Positions 7,851-15,446 of a stretch of DNA of 56,686 nt are shown piece after piece. The stretch is from Bacillota bacterium. Lineage in GTDB: Bacteria > Bacillota > Clostridia > Lachnospirales > Lachnospiraceae. Location: NCBI GenBank assembly GCA_023460575.1, contig JAEWPQ010000253.1, forward strand, positions 1 through 56,686, read 5' to 3'. Position 1 is the stretch's first letter. The number at the start of each line of letters is the position of its first letter. Both the position numbers and the translations under genes were made by a program. The notes under the pieces are model-generated. The model was given only the letters and a program-made list of their open reading frames with translations, was not told where the DNA came from and made no database searches.

Positions 7851-8567
7851 TCAGATATAAATAATTTCCACCCCTGCGAAATTAAGCTCGCCTACCAGTT
7901 TTAAAACAGGAGCAGTATCGCTGCCGGTATTCCCTCTTCCTTTCTCGCTCACTCCACCAACTACTGTTTCAATCTGGTTTTCCACCCGCCATTCCTTTGG
8001 AACGTAGAGTTCGATACCGCAGAAATTGCCTTCAATGCGGATAATGGCCTCTGTTTCCACATGTGCTTTATTAAAATAAACCTGTATGGAGCCAAAGCTG
8101 CACTCTAAATCCGCCTGCTTAAAATTATCCGTGTTAATGTATTTGGTGCTGGATCCAAAACTGGTGCTTTGTTTTATATGGTCATTGTCTTCCATATCAA
8201 TGATTTCCCCGTGGGAATCGTGATCAAAGCCTCTGCAGTTATGATGATGAGAATACCAGTAATGGTTTTTCCTGTGAAACAGCAGAGATAAGCCGATGCT
8301 TCCAAGGAGTGCTACGGCAAGGACTGTCCAGGGAGTCAGGCTCTCTATATTCAAAACCTTGTCATAGGTGATGCAGAGAAAAGCAATGGGAAATAAGATT
8401 CCCCCAAAATTTAAACGCGGTATGCTTTTGGCGATGATGGCCAGCATAAATACGGTAAAGACTAAGGAAAACGGGCTGAAGCTGCCCAGATAGCCCAGCT
8501 TTCCGATTATTACAAATGCGGCTGCAAGGAGAAACATAATTCCCCAAAATAATCTGTTTTTTTGCAT
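7851..8567 (-). CDS. LiaF-like membrane protein (cell-envelope stress type)
   Basis: This 238-residue protein has about four hydrophobic segments in its first 110 residues. A His/Asp-rich cytoplasmic linker (YWYSHHHNCRGFDHDSHG) follows, then a C-terminal beta-rich domain of the LiaF/DUF2154 type (STSFGSSTKYINTDNFKQADLECSFGSIQVYFNKA). LiaF family proteins restrain or tune two-component or LytTR regulators that answer cell-envelope stress. The beta-helix-like C-terminal domain probably contacts the regulator. It lies 19 bases downstream of a LytTR regulator gene in the same operon, a pairing seen in many Firmicutes, so it probably modulates that regulator or is its target. The histidine-rich linker could bind metal, but that is speculation. 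Confidence 0.8.
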   Translation of the reverse strand: MQKNRLFWGIMFLLAAAFVIIGKLGYLGSFSPFSLVFTVFMLAIIAKSIPRLNFGGILFPIAFLCITYDKVLNIESLTPWTVLAVALLGSIGLSLLFHRKNHYWYSHHHNCRGFDHDSHGEIIDMEDNDHIKQSTSFGSSTKYINTDNFKQADLECSFGSIQVYFNKAHVETEAIIRIEGNFCGIELYVPKEWRVENQIETVVGGVSEKGRGNTGSDTAPVLKLVGELNFAGVEIIYI

Positions 8568-8586
8568 AATAATTTACCTCTCTTTT

Positions 8587-9048
8587 TTATCGTTCCATGT
8601 GCTGATGATCCAGCTTCCATTTTAAAATCTTATAGTAATTTCTTGATACATAGACCTTTTTATAGGAGTTTTGAAACTCCACTCTGCTGGAGGCGGTGGG
8701 ACTGCGCGTAATGCTGTAAACCTTTGTGGTGTTTAATATGGTAGATTTGGAGATTCTCATAAAATAAGGGGGGAGAAGCTCTTCCAGCTCATAGAGCTTA
8801 TATGCTACCAGGAATTCGTCATCGGCAGTATGGGCAAAGATACCCTTGTCGGCAGTTTCAAAAAACAGGACTCTGTTTACATGAAAATAAAATTCCGTAT
8901 CATTCTGATAGAAAACCATCTGTTTCTGGCTGTTATCCAGTTCCGAAATCATTTTCTGAATCAGGGTAATCTCTTCATTGATTTCCGGACATCGGATCCG
9001 TAATTCACTTTCCTGCAAATTCGTATCGATTTCTATTTGTATTTTCAT
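8587..9048 (-). CDS. LytTR-family DNA-binding regulator
   Basis: This 153-residue cytoplasmic transcription factor has an uncharacterised N-terminal part (residues 1-50). A LytTR DNA-binding domain runs from about residue 50 (FHVNRVLFFETADKGIFAHT, YELEELLPPYFMRISKSTILN, VEFQNSYKKVYVSRNYYKIL). LytTR domains bind paired direct repeats of about 9 bp using a beta-sheet fold. It has no receiver domain, so it is not a classical response regulator. Activity is probably set by the membrane partner encoded next to it. The AGGAGG ribosome site lies about 11 bases before the ATG, and a good promoter is present upstream. The target genes are not evident, though autoregulation is usual. Confidence 0.87.
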   Translation of the reverse strand: MKIQIEIDTNLQESELRIRCPEINEEITLIQKMISELDNSQKQMVFYQNDTEFYFHVNRVLFFETADKGIFAHTADDEFLVAYKLYELEELLPPYFMRISKSTILNTTKVYSITRSPTASSRVEFQNSYKKVYVSRNYYKILKWKLDHQHMER

Positions 9049-9116
9049 AATAAAATGATATCAATCCTCCTGTTCTTACTGATCAGCTGCCTGCGCCTGA
9101 TTCATAATATGCACTA

Positions 9117-9145
9117 ATTCTATTTGAAAACAACAGCATTGTAAA
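9117..9145 (-). promoter_or_regulatory. promoter of the LytTR-LiaF operon
   Basis: On the minus strand a TTTACA -35 (9140-9145) is separated by 17 bases from a TAGAAT -10 (9117-9122). Each box matches the sigma-A consensus in 5 of 6 positions. Transcription would begin near 9110, about 60 bases before the start codon. Confidence 0.7.
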
Positions 9146-9185
9146 TAGGTTTTTAGCAAGAGGCGGGTTATCAATGGTAACAGGT

Positions 9186-9246
9186 GTGTTTTAACACGGT
9201 CAGAGGCAATATCATACAAGAAAGTTACCATTATCTATGCTATACT
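9186..9246 (+). promoter_or_regulatory. promoter region of the AraC-DMT operon
   Basis: An extended -10 (TGC-TATACT, 9238-9246) lies about 35 bases before the start codon and has no clear -35. A perfect palindrome GTGTT-TT-AACAC (9186-9197) sits about 40-55 bases upstream of the -10, where an activator such as the AraC protein encoded next could bind. Weak -35 plus upstream palindrome suggests activator dependence. That is inference. Confidence 0.45.
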
Positions 9247-9280
9247 ATGCTTCAGACAGGAGAAAAAGGAGGCTCACTTT

Positions 9281-10105
9281 ATGAAGAAGGAAATACGGAC
9301 TGTGAAATATGATGGGGAATTAAATGTTGAGGCCTATCATTTTCAGGGTGTCATGCAAAAGTTCCCCAACCATTTTCATGATTATTATGTAATAGGATTT
9401 ATTGAAAATGGCCAGCGGTATTTACACTGTAAAAACAGGGATTACACCGTAGAACCAGGGGATTTACTGCTGTTTAATCCTCGGGATAATCACGCCTGCG
9501 AGCAAATCGACGGAAACCCTTTTGATTATCGCTGTATTAATATCCAGCCTGAAATGATGAAAAGGGTAATGCTTGAAATAACGGGAAAAGAATATCTGCC
9601 TTATTTTACTCCTCAGGTAATTTTTCACAGCGAACTGGTTGGTATCTTAAGGGAACTGCATCAGATGATTATGGAGGAAGAAACGGACTTTAAAAAAGAG
9701 GAGATATATTTTTTCCTTCTGGGGCAGCTGGTTGAAGAACACACAAAGCAGCATATGCCAAAAGAACATACAGAGCAAAGCACCCAGGCAAGGGCAGTTT
9801 GTGAATTCCTTGAAACTCATTATATGGAGAATATTTTACTCAATGATCTTTGTAAATTGACAGGACTGAGTAAGTATTATCTGCTTCGGTCATTTACCAG
9901 GCAAAAGGGAATTTCTCCTTACAGCTATCTGGAAACCATACGGATTGACAGAGCCAAGAAGCTGCTGGAGCAGGGGGTAATGCCCGTTGAAGCAGCGATG
10001 CAGACGGGATTCAGCGATCAAAGCCATTTTTCCAACTTTTTTAAACGATACATAGGACTGACACCGAAACAGTATAGCAAAATATTTAAAGATACTTTAA
10101 GCTGA
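9281..10105 (+). CDS. AraC-family transcriptional regulator with cupin sensor domain
   Basis: This 274-residue one-component regulator has an N-terminal cupin (AraC_binding) domain at about residues 15-130 (FPNHFHDYYVIGFIENGQRYL, VEPGDLLLFNPRDNHACEQ). Its C-terminal AraC-type double helix-turn-helix covers about residues 170-270 (LNDLCKLTGLSKYYLLRSFTRQKGISPYSYLE, AAMQTGFSDQSHFSNFFKRYIGLTPKQY). The cupin probably binds a small ligand. An AAGGAGG site precedes the ATG. The gene is 22 bases upstream of a DMT-family transporter gene, and AraC/LysE- or EamA-type pairs often control export of a toxic amino acid or metabolite. The effector is unknown. Confidence 0.9.
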   Translation: MKKEIRTVKYDGELNVEAYHFQGVMQKFPNHFHDYYVIGFIENGQRYLHCKNRDYTVEPGDLLLFNPRDNHACEQIDGNPFDYRCINIQPEMMKRVMLEITGKEYLPYFTPQVIFHSELVGILRELHQMIMEEETDFKKEEIYFFLLGQLVEEHTKQHMPKEHTEQSTQARAVCEFLETHYMENILLNDLCKLTGLSKYYLLRSFTRQKGISPYSYLETIRIDRAKKLLEQGVMPVEAAMQTGFSDQSHFSNFFKRYIGLTPKQYSKIFKDTLS

Positions 10106-10127
10106 CTGAAATACAGAAAGGGTTTTC

Positions 10128-11030
10128 ATGGAAAATAGAAAAGAGTTTCAGGGACATTTGTTTTCATTGTTTACAATTTTTATATGGGGGACTACATTCA
10201 TATCGACGAAAATACTTTTAAAGGCATTTACTCCCTTTGAAATATTGTTTATAAGATTTGTAATCGGTTTTCTTGCACTTCTTGTGTTATATCCCCACCG
10301 GCTGAACGTGAGGGAAAGGAAACAGGAACTGTATTTTGCAGGAGCAGGATTATGCGGTATCACACTTTACTTTCTGCTGGAGAATATAGCATTAACCTAT
10401 ACGTTTGCTTCAAATGTAGGAGTTATTATTTCCATTGCACCATTCTTTACTGCGATTTTCGCCCATTTACTTTTGGAAGGAGAAAAAATGAGGGCCCAGT
10501 TTTTTATTGGGTTTGCAGTTGCAGTGGCGGGTATATGTCTTATCAGCTTTAACGGGAGCAGTAATCTGAAATTAAATCCATTGGGAGACGTACTGGCAGT
10601 TCTGGCTGCAGTCGTATGGGCCATCTATTCCGTTCTCACAAAGAAAATCAGCGGGTATCATTATCACACTATTTTAGTAACACGAAGAATTTTCTTTTAC
10701 GGGTTGTTATTTATGATACCGGTATTATTTATTGTTGGGTTTGAACCGGACATCAGCCAGATTATAAAGCCGGTGAATTTATTTAATATTTTATTTCTCG
10801 GATTTGGGGCATCTGCTATTTGTTTCGTTACCTGGAATTATGCGCTGAAAATACTGGGGGCGGTGAAAACCAGTGTTTATATTTATATGGTACCGGTGAT
10901 TACGGTTATCACTTCAGTGCTTATACTTCACGAGACAGTTACAGGTATTGCAGTGCTGGGTATTTTACTTACACTGACCGGTCTGATTATTTCGGAGATT
11001 AAATTACCTGCCGGACCGGGGAATAAATAG
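10128..11030 (+). CDS. EamA/DMT-superfamily transporter
   Basis: This 300-residue polytopic membrane protein has about ten hydrophobic helices in two EamA repeats. The first opens with LFTIFIWGTTFISTKILLKAFTPFEILFIRF. The second begins with GDVLAVLAAVVWAIYSVLTKK and includes PVITVITSVLILHETVTG. Family members export amino acids, nucleobases or drugs, or act as sugar-phosphate exchangers; the substrate cannot be read from the sequence. The preceding gene encodes an AraC regulator 22 bases upstream, so the transporter is the likely target. AGAAAGG lies upstream of the ATG. No terminator is obvious after the stop. Confidence 0.88.
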   Translation: MENRKEFQGHLFSLFTIFIWGTTFISTKILLKAFTPFEILFIRFVIGFLALLVLYPHRLNVRERKQELYFAGAGLCGITLYFLLENIALTYTFASNVGVIISIAPFFTAIFAHLLLEGEKMRAQFFIGFAVAVAGICLISFNGSSNLKLNPLGDVLAVLAAVVWAIYSVLTKKISGYHYHTILVTRRIFFYGLLFMIPVLFIVGFEPDISQIIKPVNLFNILFLGFGASAICFVTWNYALKILGAVKTSVYIYMVPVITVITSVLILHETVTGIAVLGILLTLTGLIISEIKLPAGPGNK

Positions 11031-11146
11031 AAATAGATTCTGATTTTCTATCCACAAAATCCCCTGTTCATGATAATATAAATACATAAAATGGATTGTC
11101 TCGCTGTTGGAATAATAAGAACAGACAGACGGAAAGGGGAAGAAAG

Positions 11147-11599
11147 ATGTTAGAAACAGGAACAAAAGCACCGTCATTTGAATTGCCGGACCAGAATGGA
11201 TTGATACATACTTTAGAAGAATACAGGGGTAAGAAAGTAATTCTTTATTTTTACCCCAAGGACCAGACGCCGGGCTGCACCAGCCAGGCTTGCGGATTTG
11301 CACAGCTTTATCCCCAGTTCCTTGAAAAGGAGGCTGTGGTGATCGGCATCAGCAGGGACAGTGTGGCTTCTCATAAGAAATTTGAAGAAACGAATGGATT
11401 GCCTTTTACCCTTCTGTCTGATACAGAACTGACTGCGATACAGGCCTATGATGTGTGGCAGGAAAAGAATATGTATGGAAAAAAGATCATGGGTGTGGTG
11501 CGTACCACGTATTTAATTGATGAACAGGGAGTGATTCAAAAGGCATTGGGAAAAGTAAAGGCGGCTGAAAATCCCGCACAGATGTTAAAGGAAATTTAA
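11147..11599 (+). CDS. bcp: thioredoxin-dependent peroxiredoxin, BCP/PrxQ type
   Basis: This cytoplasmic thiol peroxidase reduces H2O2 and organic hydroperoxides with electrons from thioredoxin. From ATG 11147 it has 150 residues, the usual length. The active-site segment TPGCTSQAC carries the peroxidatic Cys44 and the resolving Cys49, five residues apart as in the PrxQ subgroup, with FYPKDQ just before. A longer in-frame start at 11096 adds a non-homologous basic tail and has no ribosome site, whereas GGAAAGGGG lies 7 bases before 11147. The stop codon abuts the start of yaaA, so the two peroxide-defence genes are translationally coupled. Confidence 0.93.
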   Translation: MLETGTKAPSFELPDQNGLIHTLEEYRGKKVILYFYPKDQTPGCTSQACGFAQLYPQFLEKEAVVIGISRDSVASHKKFEETNGLPFTLLSDTELTAIQAYDVWQEKNMYGKKIMGVVRTTYLIDEQGVIQKALGKVKAAENPAQMLKEI

Positions 11600-12346
11600 A
11601 TGAAGATCATAATCTCACCAGCGAAAAAGATGAATATGGATACAGATTCCCTGCCGGCATCCGGATTGCCTGTCTTACTTGAACAGACCAGAATCCTTTG
11701 GGAAGGAATCAGAAAAATGTCCTATGATGAGGTGAAGAAATTGTGGGGGTGCAACGATCAGCTGGCGGGGCTAAATTATAAGCGGTATGCTGATATGGAT
11801 CTGGAACATAATCTCACCCCTGCAGTCCTTGCGTATGAAGGCCTTCAGTACCAGCATATGGCACCTCTTATTCTGACCAGTCAGGCACTTGATTATATCG
11901 GAGACCATCTGCGGATTCTCTCCGGATTTTATGGAGTATTATCACCGTTTGACGGAGTTGTGCCATACCGCCTTGAGATGCAGGCGCGTATGGCTGTCTC
12001 AAACAGCAGGGATTTATACAGTTTCTGGGACAACAGAATCTATAAAGAACTGACCAGAGAAGATCATACTGTGGTAAATCTTGCCTCAAGGGAATATTCC
12101 CAGGTAGTGAAGCCATATCTGACGCCCGGGGATACATTTATCACCTGTACATTTGGAGAAATGGATCATGGGAAAATAAAGCAAAAAGGAACATTGGCCA
12201 AGATGGCAAGGGGAGAGATGGTTAAGTTTATGGCCGAGAATCGCATTACTGAGATCGGACAGTTAAAGGAATTTAACGCGTTGGGATACCAGTATATAGA
12301 TGAGTTTTCCACTGATACAGAACTGACTTTTGTTGTTGGCGGATAA
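11600..12346 (+). CDS. yaaA: YaaA-family peroxide stress protein
   Basis: This 248-residue cytoplasmic protein of the YaaA/DUF328 family has the hallmark N-terminus IIISPAKKMN. Further conserved blocks are YEGLQYQHM, LRILSGFYGVLSPFDGVVPYRLEM and NLASREYSQVV. Escherichia coli YaaA limits Fenton damage by lowering free iron during H2O2 stress and binds DNA. The gene begins immediately after the bcp stop (TAA then ATG), so the pair acts as a peroxide-defence unit. Length and motifs are normal and nothing suggests damage to the gene. Confidence 0.93.
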   Translation: MKIIISPAKKMNMDTDSLPASGLPVLLEQTRILWEGIRKMSYDEVKKLWGCNDQLAGLNYKRYADMDLEHNLTPAVLAYEGLQYQHMAPLILTSQALDYIGDHLRILSGFYGVLSPFDGVVPYRLEMQARMAVSNSRDLYSFWDNRIYKELTREDHTVVNLASREYSQVVKPYLTPGDTFITCTFGEMDHGKIKQKGTLAKMARGEMVKFMAENRITEIGQLKEFNALGYQYIDEFSTDTELTFVVGG

Positions 12347-12370
12347 TATAGCTTATCTGATAAATAATTG

Positions 12371-12399
12371 TTGATTATAGCTATAAGAAGCTATATAAT
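12371..12399 (+). promoter_or_regulatory. satD promoter with internal palindrome
   Basis: TTGATT (12371-12376) and TATAAT (12394-12399) are 17 bases apart. A perfect palindrome TATAGCTATA (12376-12385) occupies the spacer, and related TATAGC half sites lie at 12347-12352 and near 12406. A repressor bound between the -35 and -10 would block transcription. SatD itself has a C-terminal helix-turn-helix and is a candidate autoregulator. Confidence 0.6.
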
Positions 12400-12426
12400 A
12401 TAATTATAGCCATTGGAGGTATCAGT

Positions 12427-13101
12427 ATGCATTTTTTAATAAATAAACAGCCTTATTTTGCAATAATCGGCGATATAAAGGGATCCAAAGCAATTGAAAG
12501 AAGAAAAGAAGTTCAGGAAAATCTGGCAGTGGTGCTTAATGAAATGAATGAGCAATTTTCAGAGGATATTGCGTCCAGATTTATGATCACACTGGGTGAC
12601 GAATTTCAGGGCTTACTATCAAATGGAACCAGAGTAATGCAGATTATATCAAAAATAGAAGGCAGAATGTATCCCGTTAAAATCCGGTTCGGAATCGGTG
12701 TGGGAGAGATTACTACAGAAATCAATCCGCATATGGCCATCGGGGCGGATGGACCGGGGTACTACAGGGCGAGAGCTGCCATTGTATATTTAAAGGAGAA
12801 TGAAAAGAAGAAACAGACCAGTGCTTCCGATATCCGGCTGGAGGTGGAGGACCACAATCAGGAGTCACAGGCACTCATAAACGCTATATTTGGGTTGATG
12901 ACAGCCATAAAATCAACCTGGACAATACGACAGAGAGAAATCATACAGGATATGCTGGAGCATCGGGACAACCAGACGGATACAGCCGAAAGACTAAATA
13001 TTAAACAGCCAACCGTTAACCGGGTTCTTATGGCCGGAAATTACTATGCTTATAAAGAAGCTTTTGATACTGTAGAAAAGGCATTGGGGGAAATTGGGTG
13101 A
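12427..13101 (+). CDS. satD: SatD-family protein
   Basis: This 224-residue cytoplasmic protein of the SatD family is named after a gene of the Streptococcus mutans acid-tolerance sat operon. The N-terminal part (FAIIGDIKGSKAIERR, MITLGDEFQGLL, IRFGIGVGEITTEINPHMAIGADGPGYYRAR) resembles a nucleotide-cyclase-like fold, while the C-terminal part (QTDTAERLNIKQPTVNRVL) is a winged or simple helix-turn-helix. The biochemical function is not established. It is usually encoded beside a DUF3307 membrane protein, as here, seven bases downstream. A GGAGG site lies before the ATG. The DNA-binding region together with the palindromic promoter suggests autoregulation. Confidence 0.82.
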   Translation: MHFLINKQPYFAIIGDIKGSKAIERRKEVQENLAVVLNEMNEQFSEDIASRFMITLGDEFQGLLSNGTRVMQIISKIEGRMYPVKIRFGIGVGEITTEINPHMAIGADGPGYYRARAAIVYLKENEKKKQTSASDIRLEVEDHNQESQALINAIFGLMTAIKSTWTIRQREIIQDMLEHRDNQTDTAERLNIKQPTVNRVLMAGNYYAYKEAFDTVEKALGEIG

Positions 13102-13108
13102 TTAGAAT

Positions 13109-13866
13109 TTGAAACAATATATGATAGTGCTTTTATTAGGGCACGTTTTGGGGGATTTTTATACACAGACAGAGGAGACTGCAAAAAAGAAAGAGGACAG
13201 GTTCCTCTGGGTTTTGATTCATTGTCTCAGCTATCTTGGAACCATGGTGTTAATCAGTTCGCTGATTTTACCGGCAAATGCGGTTTATTTAAGTCTGACT
13301 GCGGCTTTCTGCCATTTTGTGATTGATGCAGGGAAGTTCTTCTATCTGAAGTCATTAACCAGTCAAAAGAAAAAAACACCGGAAAAGGAACGGAATATTT
13401 TTTTGTGGATCAGATTTTACATATGTTCAGTCTTCTGGTGATTTCTTATATCCTGACTTCCCTGCATTTTCAGACATGGAAGTGGCAGATAGTCACTGGT
13501 TTTTTTGATACGGCCGGCATTTCTTTTGAGGGGACTGCAGCCTGGATTCTTGCTTTGCTTCTTGTACATAAACCCATGAATTTAATGATTCAGAAAATGC
13601 TTCTGATCTATAAACCCATGGACAGGCCGGGGGAGATGAAACGAAACCGCAATGCAGGCAGGCTGATCGGCACACTGGAACGAATAATCATGTTGATTTT
13701 GATATCCAGGGGACAGTATTCTGCAGCCGGGCTTGTTTTAACAGCCAAATCCATAGCCAGATATGACCGGATATCCAAAGACCAGGATTTCGCAGAATAT
13801 TATCTGCTTGGAACTTTAATGAGCACGGCAGGAGCCATATTGTGTTCCCGTTTTCTGATTATCTGA
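13109..13866 (+). pseudogene. DUF3307 membrane protein split by a -1 frameshift (slippage or disrupted gene)
   Basis: Two overlapping frames together make one DUF3307 protein. Frame one (13109-13441) holds the N-terminal helices and family motifs LLLGHVLGDFYTQT and FCHFVIDAGKFF, and ends in a junk tail. Frame two (from GTG 13405 to 13866) continues with VDQILHMFSLLVISY and four more hydrophobic segments, including LERIIMLILISRGQYSAAGLVLTAKS. The frames join exactly at a run of seven T (13398-13404), where T-TTT-TTG is read in the zero frame. A -1 slip there gives the continuous product of about 250 residues, the expected family size. It may be a disrupted gene, a sequencing error in a homopolymer, or slippage-dependent expression. 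Partner of satD, function unknown. Confidence 0.75.
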
Positions 13867-13906
13867 GTTTTAATTATCCTGTTTAACTTATGTTTTTTGC
13901 TAATTG

Positions 13907-13970
13907 CAACCGCTGGTTGTCAGATCATACAGTGCACTTGGTAGTTGACAACCGGTTAAAATCTTATAAT
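13907..13970 (+). promoter_or_regulatory. promoter and repeated CAAC/GTTG half sites upstream of the XRE gene
   Basis: TATAAT (13965-13970) follows TTGACA (13945-13950) with a short 14-base spacer; TAGTTG would give 17. The region holds CAACC-gct-GGTTG (13907-13919), GGTTGTCA (13915-13922) inverted against TGACAACC (13946-13953), and GTTG-A-CAAC over the -35. These are candidate operators for the XRE regulator encoded downstream. Confidence 0.5.
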
Positions 13971-14022
13971 AGAGGCAGTCATCAGATAGGTGACAAAATG
14001 AATGATGAGAGGATGGATAATT

Positions 14023-15006
14023 GTGATTTTAGCAGAAAAAATTATGGAGCTCAGAAAGAAAAACGGGTGGTCCCAGGAAGAACTTGCCTTCCAGATGGAT
14101 GTGTCCAGACAGTCAGTCTCCAAGTGGGAATCAGGTGCTTCCATTCCGGATCTGGAGCGGATTTTAAAACTCAGTCAGTTATTTGGTGTATCAACGGATT
14201 ATCTGCTGAAGGAGGAGCTGGAAGACTTACCCACAGTTTCGACAGAGGTTTCTGATTGTGAAAACGGGATAAAACGAATTACCATGGAAGTTGCAGGTGA
14301 ATTTATAGAGAATAAGATCAAAGCATCGAAGCAGGTGGCTGGGGCTGTTTCAGCCTGTATCCTGTCGCCGGTTGTTCTTATTTATCTTGGCGCATTGGCG
14401 GAATATAAAGAAAATGTAATCAGTGAAGGCATGGCGGGCAGTGTAGGTGTCATTGTTCTGCTTCTGATTGTTGGACTTTCTACCGTGTTTTTCATATTAA
14501 ATGGGATGAAAATGGAACGATTTAAAGATCTGGAAAAAGAAGGTGTCCGGCTGGAATATGGAGTAGAAGCAATTATACGCAAAAAAATGGCAGAGTATGA
14601 AGGGATCAATCGGATCTATACTGTCACAGGGGTGTTTCTGTGCATCATTTCCGTATGCCCGCTGCTGATTGCATCTTCTTTAGATGCCTCTGAATTCATA
14701 CAGACCATCTGCCTGGAAGCATTGTTTGTTATAGTGGCAGCGGCTGTTTATCTGCTGATTCTGGCGGGAGAGAAGAAATCCTGTTTTCAGATTCTTCTTC
14801 AGGAGGGAGACTACACGGAAGCGAAAAAACTGGAAAAGAAAAAAACAGAACGTGTTCCGGCTGTTTACTGGTGTATAGTGACTGCTGTTTATCTGGGCAT
14901 CAGCTTTTTTACGCAGGATTGGGGCAGGACCTGGATTATCTGGCCGTGTGCAGCGGTTTTGTATGGAGCTGTGTGGGGGATTGCAGGGGCATTTAAACAC
15001 GAGTAA
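14023..15006 (+). CDS. XRE-family regulator with membrane-spanning C-terminal part
   Basis: This membrane-anchored transcription regulator has an N-terminal Cro/CI-type helix-turn-helix (about residues 3-58, with SQEELAFQMDVSRQSVSKWESG). Behind it is a long region with about five to six hydrophobic segments, including SACILSPVVLIYLGAL and GVIVLLLIVGLSTVFFILNG. GTG 14023 is preferred because it gives the usual VILAEKIMELRKKNGW start, with AGAGGA 9 bases upstream; an in-frame ATG at 14002 is possible. Similar proteins are common in Clostridia and probably transmit a membrane signal to DNA. No obvious target gene lies beside it, so autoregulation through the repeated GTTG sites is the simplest guess. 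Confidence 0.82.
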   Translation: MILAEKIMELRKKNGWSQEELAFQMDVSRQSVSKWESGASIPDLERILKLSQLFGVSTDYLLKEELEDLPTVSTEVSDCENGIKRITMEVAGEFIENKIKASKQVAGAVSACILSPVVLIYLGALAEYKENVISEGMAGSVGVIVLLLIVGLSTVFFILNGMKMERFKDLEKEGVRLEYGVEAIIRKKMAEYEGINRIYTVTGVFLCIISVCPLLIASSLDASEFIQTICLEALFVIVAAAVYLLILAGEKKSCFQILLQEGDYTEAKKLEKKKTERVPAVYWCIVTAVYLGISFFTQDWGRTWIIWPCAAVLYGAVWGIAGAFKHE

Positions 15007-15015
15007 ATGTAGAAT

Positions 15016-15121
15016 AATATCACAAGGACTTAAGAGCAAACTCTCATAAATGAAACACGCATCTTCTGATGCGGGGGAAAGTTTCTTTCCAGAGAATTTG
15101 CCCTTAAGTCCAAATGATATT
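15016..15121. repeat. near-palindromic 106-bp element forming a three-way junction
   Basis: The outer arms are AATATCA (15016-15022) with TGATATT (15115-15121). After a symmetric 3-base internal loop come 20-base arms (15026-15045 and 15092-15111) with 18 of 20 positions paired. Inside are two perfect hairpins: CGCATC-TTCT-GATGCG (15058-15073) and GGAAAG-TTT-CTTTCC (15076-15090). It lies between convergent genes. It could be a bidirectional terminator, a structured RNA or a MITE-like mobile element. It has no clear target-site duplication and no recognised family. Confidence 0.7.
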
Positions 15122-15133
15122 TTAATAAGTAAA

Positions 15134-15325
15134 TCAGGCTAATCGCAGCGCATTCATTGGACAAAATCTGGTACATTTGCCGCAGCGGATGCAGGCATCC
15201 ATATCCACGGTGGGAGCCTGGAAACCGTTTTGCTTTAAGGCACCGACCGGACAGATCCGGACAGAGGGGCAGGGGTGATTCTGGGGGCAGTTTTCTTTTA
15301 TAACAACAAGGGTTTGTGCATTCAT
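15134..15325 (-). CDS. small 2x[4Fe-4S]-type ferredoxin domain protein
   Basis: This 63-residue iron-sulfur protein has a classic C-terminal cluster motif CIRCGKCTRFCP. The N-terminal cysteine set (CPQNHPCPSVRICPVGAL) is less regular, consistent with a second cluster of the CxxxxC...C type. Such small proteins act as electron carriers or are annotated as 4Fe-4S binding proteins of the YccM/NapF kind. It reads away from the metallo-hydrolase gene that starts 121 bases upstream. A GAAGGATAT site precedes the ATG and a promoter is visible. The redox partner is unknown; the sulfite reductase unit 2 kb away is one candidate. Confidence 0.82.
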   Translation of the reverse strand: MNAQTLVVIKENCPQNHPCPSVRICPVGALKQNGFQAPTVDMDACIRCGKCTRFCPMNALRLA

Positions 15326-15365
15326 TGTATATCCTTCTTTCCATGAGTGGGTTGTTTATGTCCCT

Positions 15366-15394
15366 ATTATAAGTAAAGTGAAGCATGATGTCTG
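15366..15394 (-). promoter_or_regulatory. promoter of the small ferredoxin gene
   Basis: On the minus strand a consensus TATAAT -10 (15366-15371) lies 17 bases after a CAGACA -35 (15389-15394, 4 of 6 matches). In the same divergent gap the palindrome TGATAAA-A-TTTATCA (15412-15426) precedes the metallo-hydrolase gene on the other strand. Confidence 0.6.
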
Positions 15395-15446
15395 TAACAA
15401 CGTCACACGAAATGATAAAATTTATCAATACACGAGAGGAGACCAT

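Noticed and set aside
12342..12357. GATAA-N6-TTATC after yaaA as a terminator
   Set aside because: The 5-bp AT-rich stem with no T-run is too weak. It was only noted as part of the satD promoter surroundings.
15026..15111. Possible tRNA or T-box in the structured element
   Set aside because: There is no acceptor/CCA end, anticodon loop or T-box NNTGGNACC sequence. The fold is a simple three-way junction.
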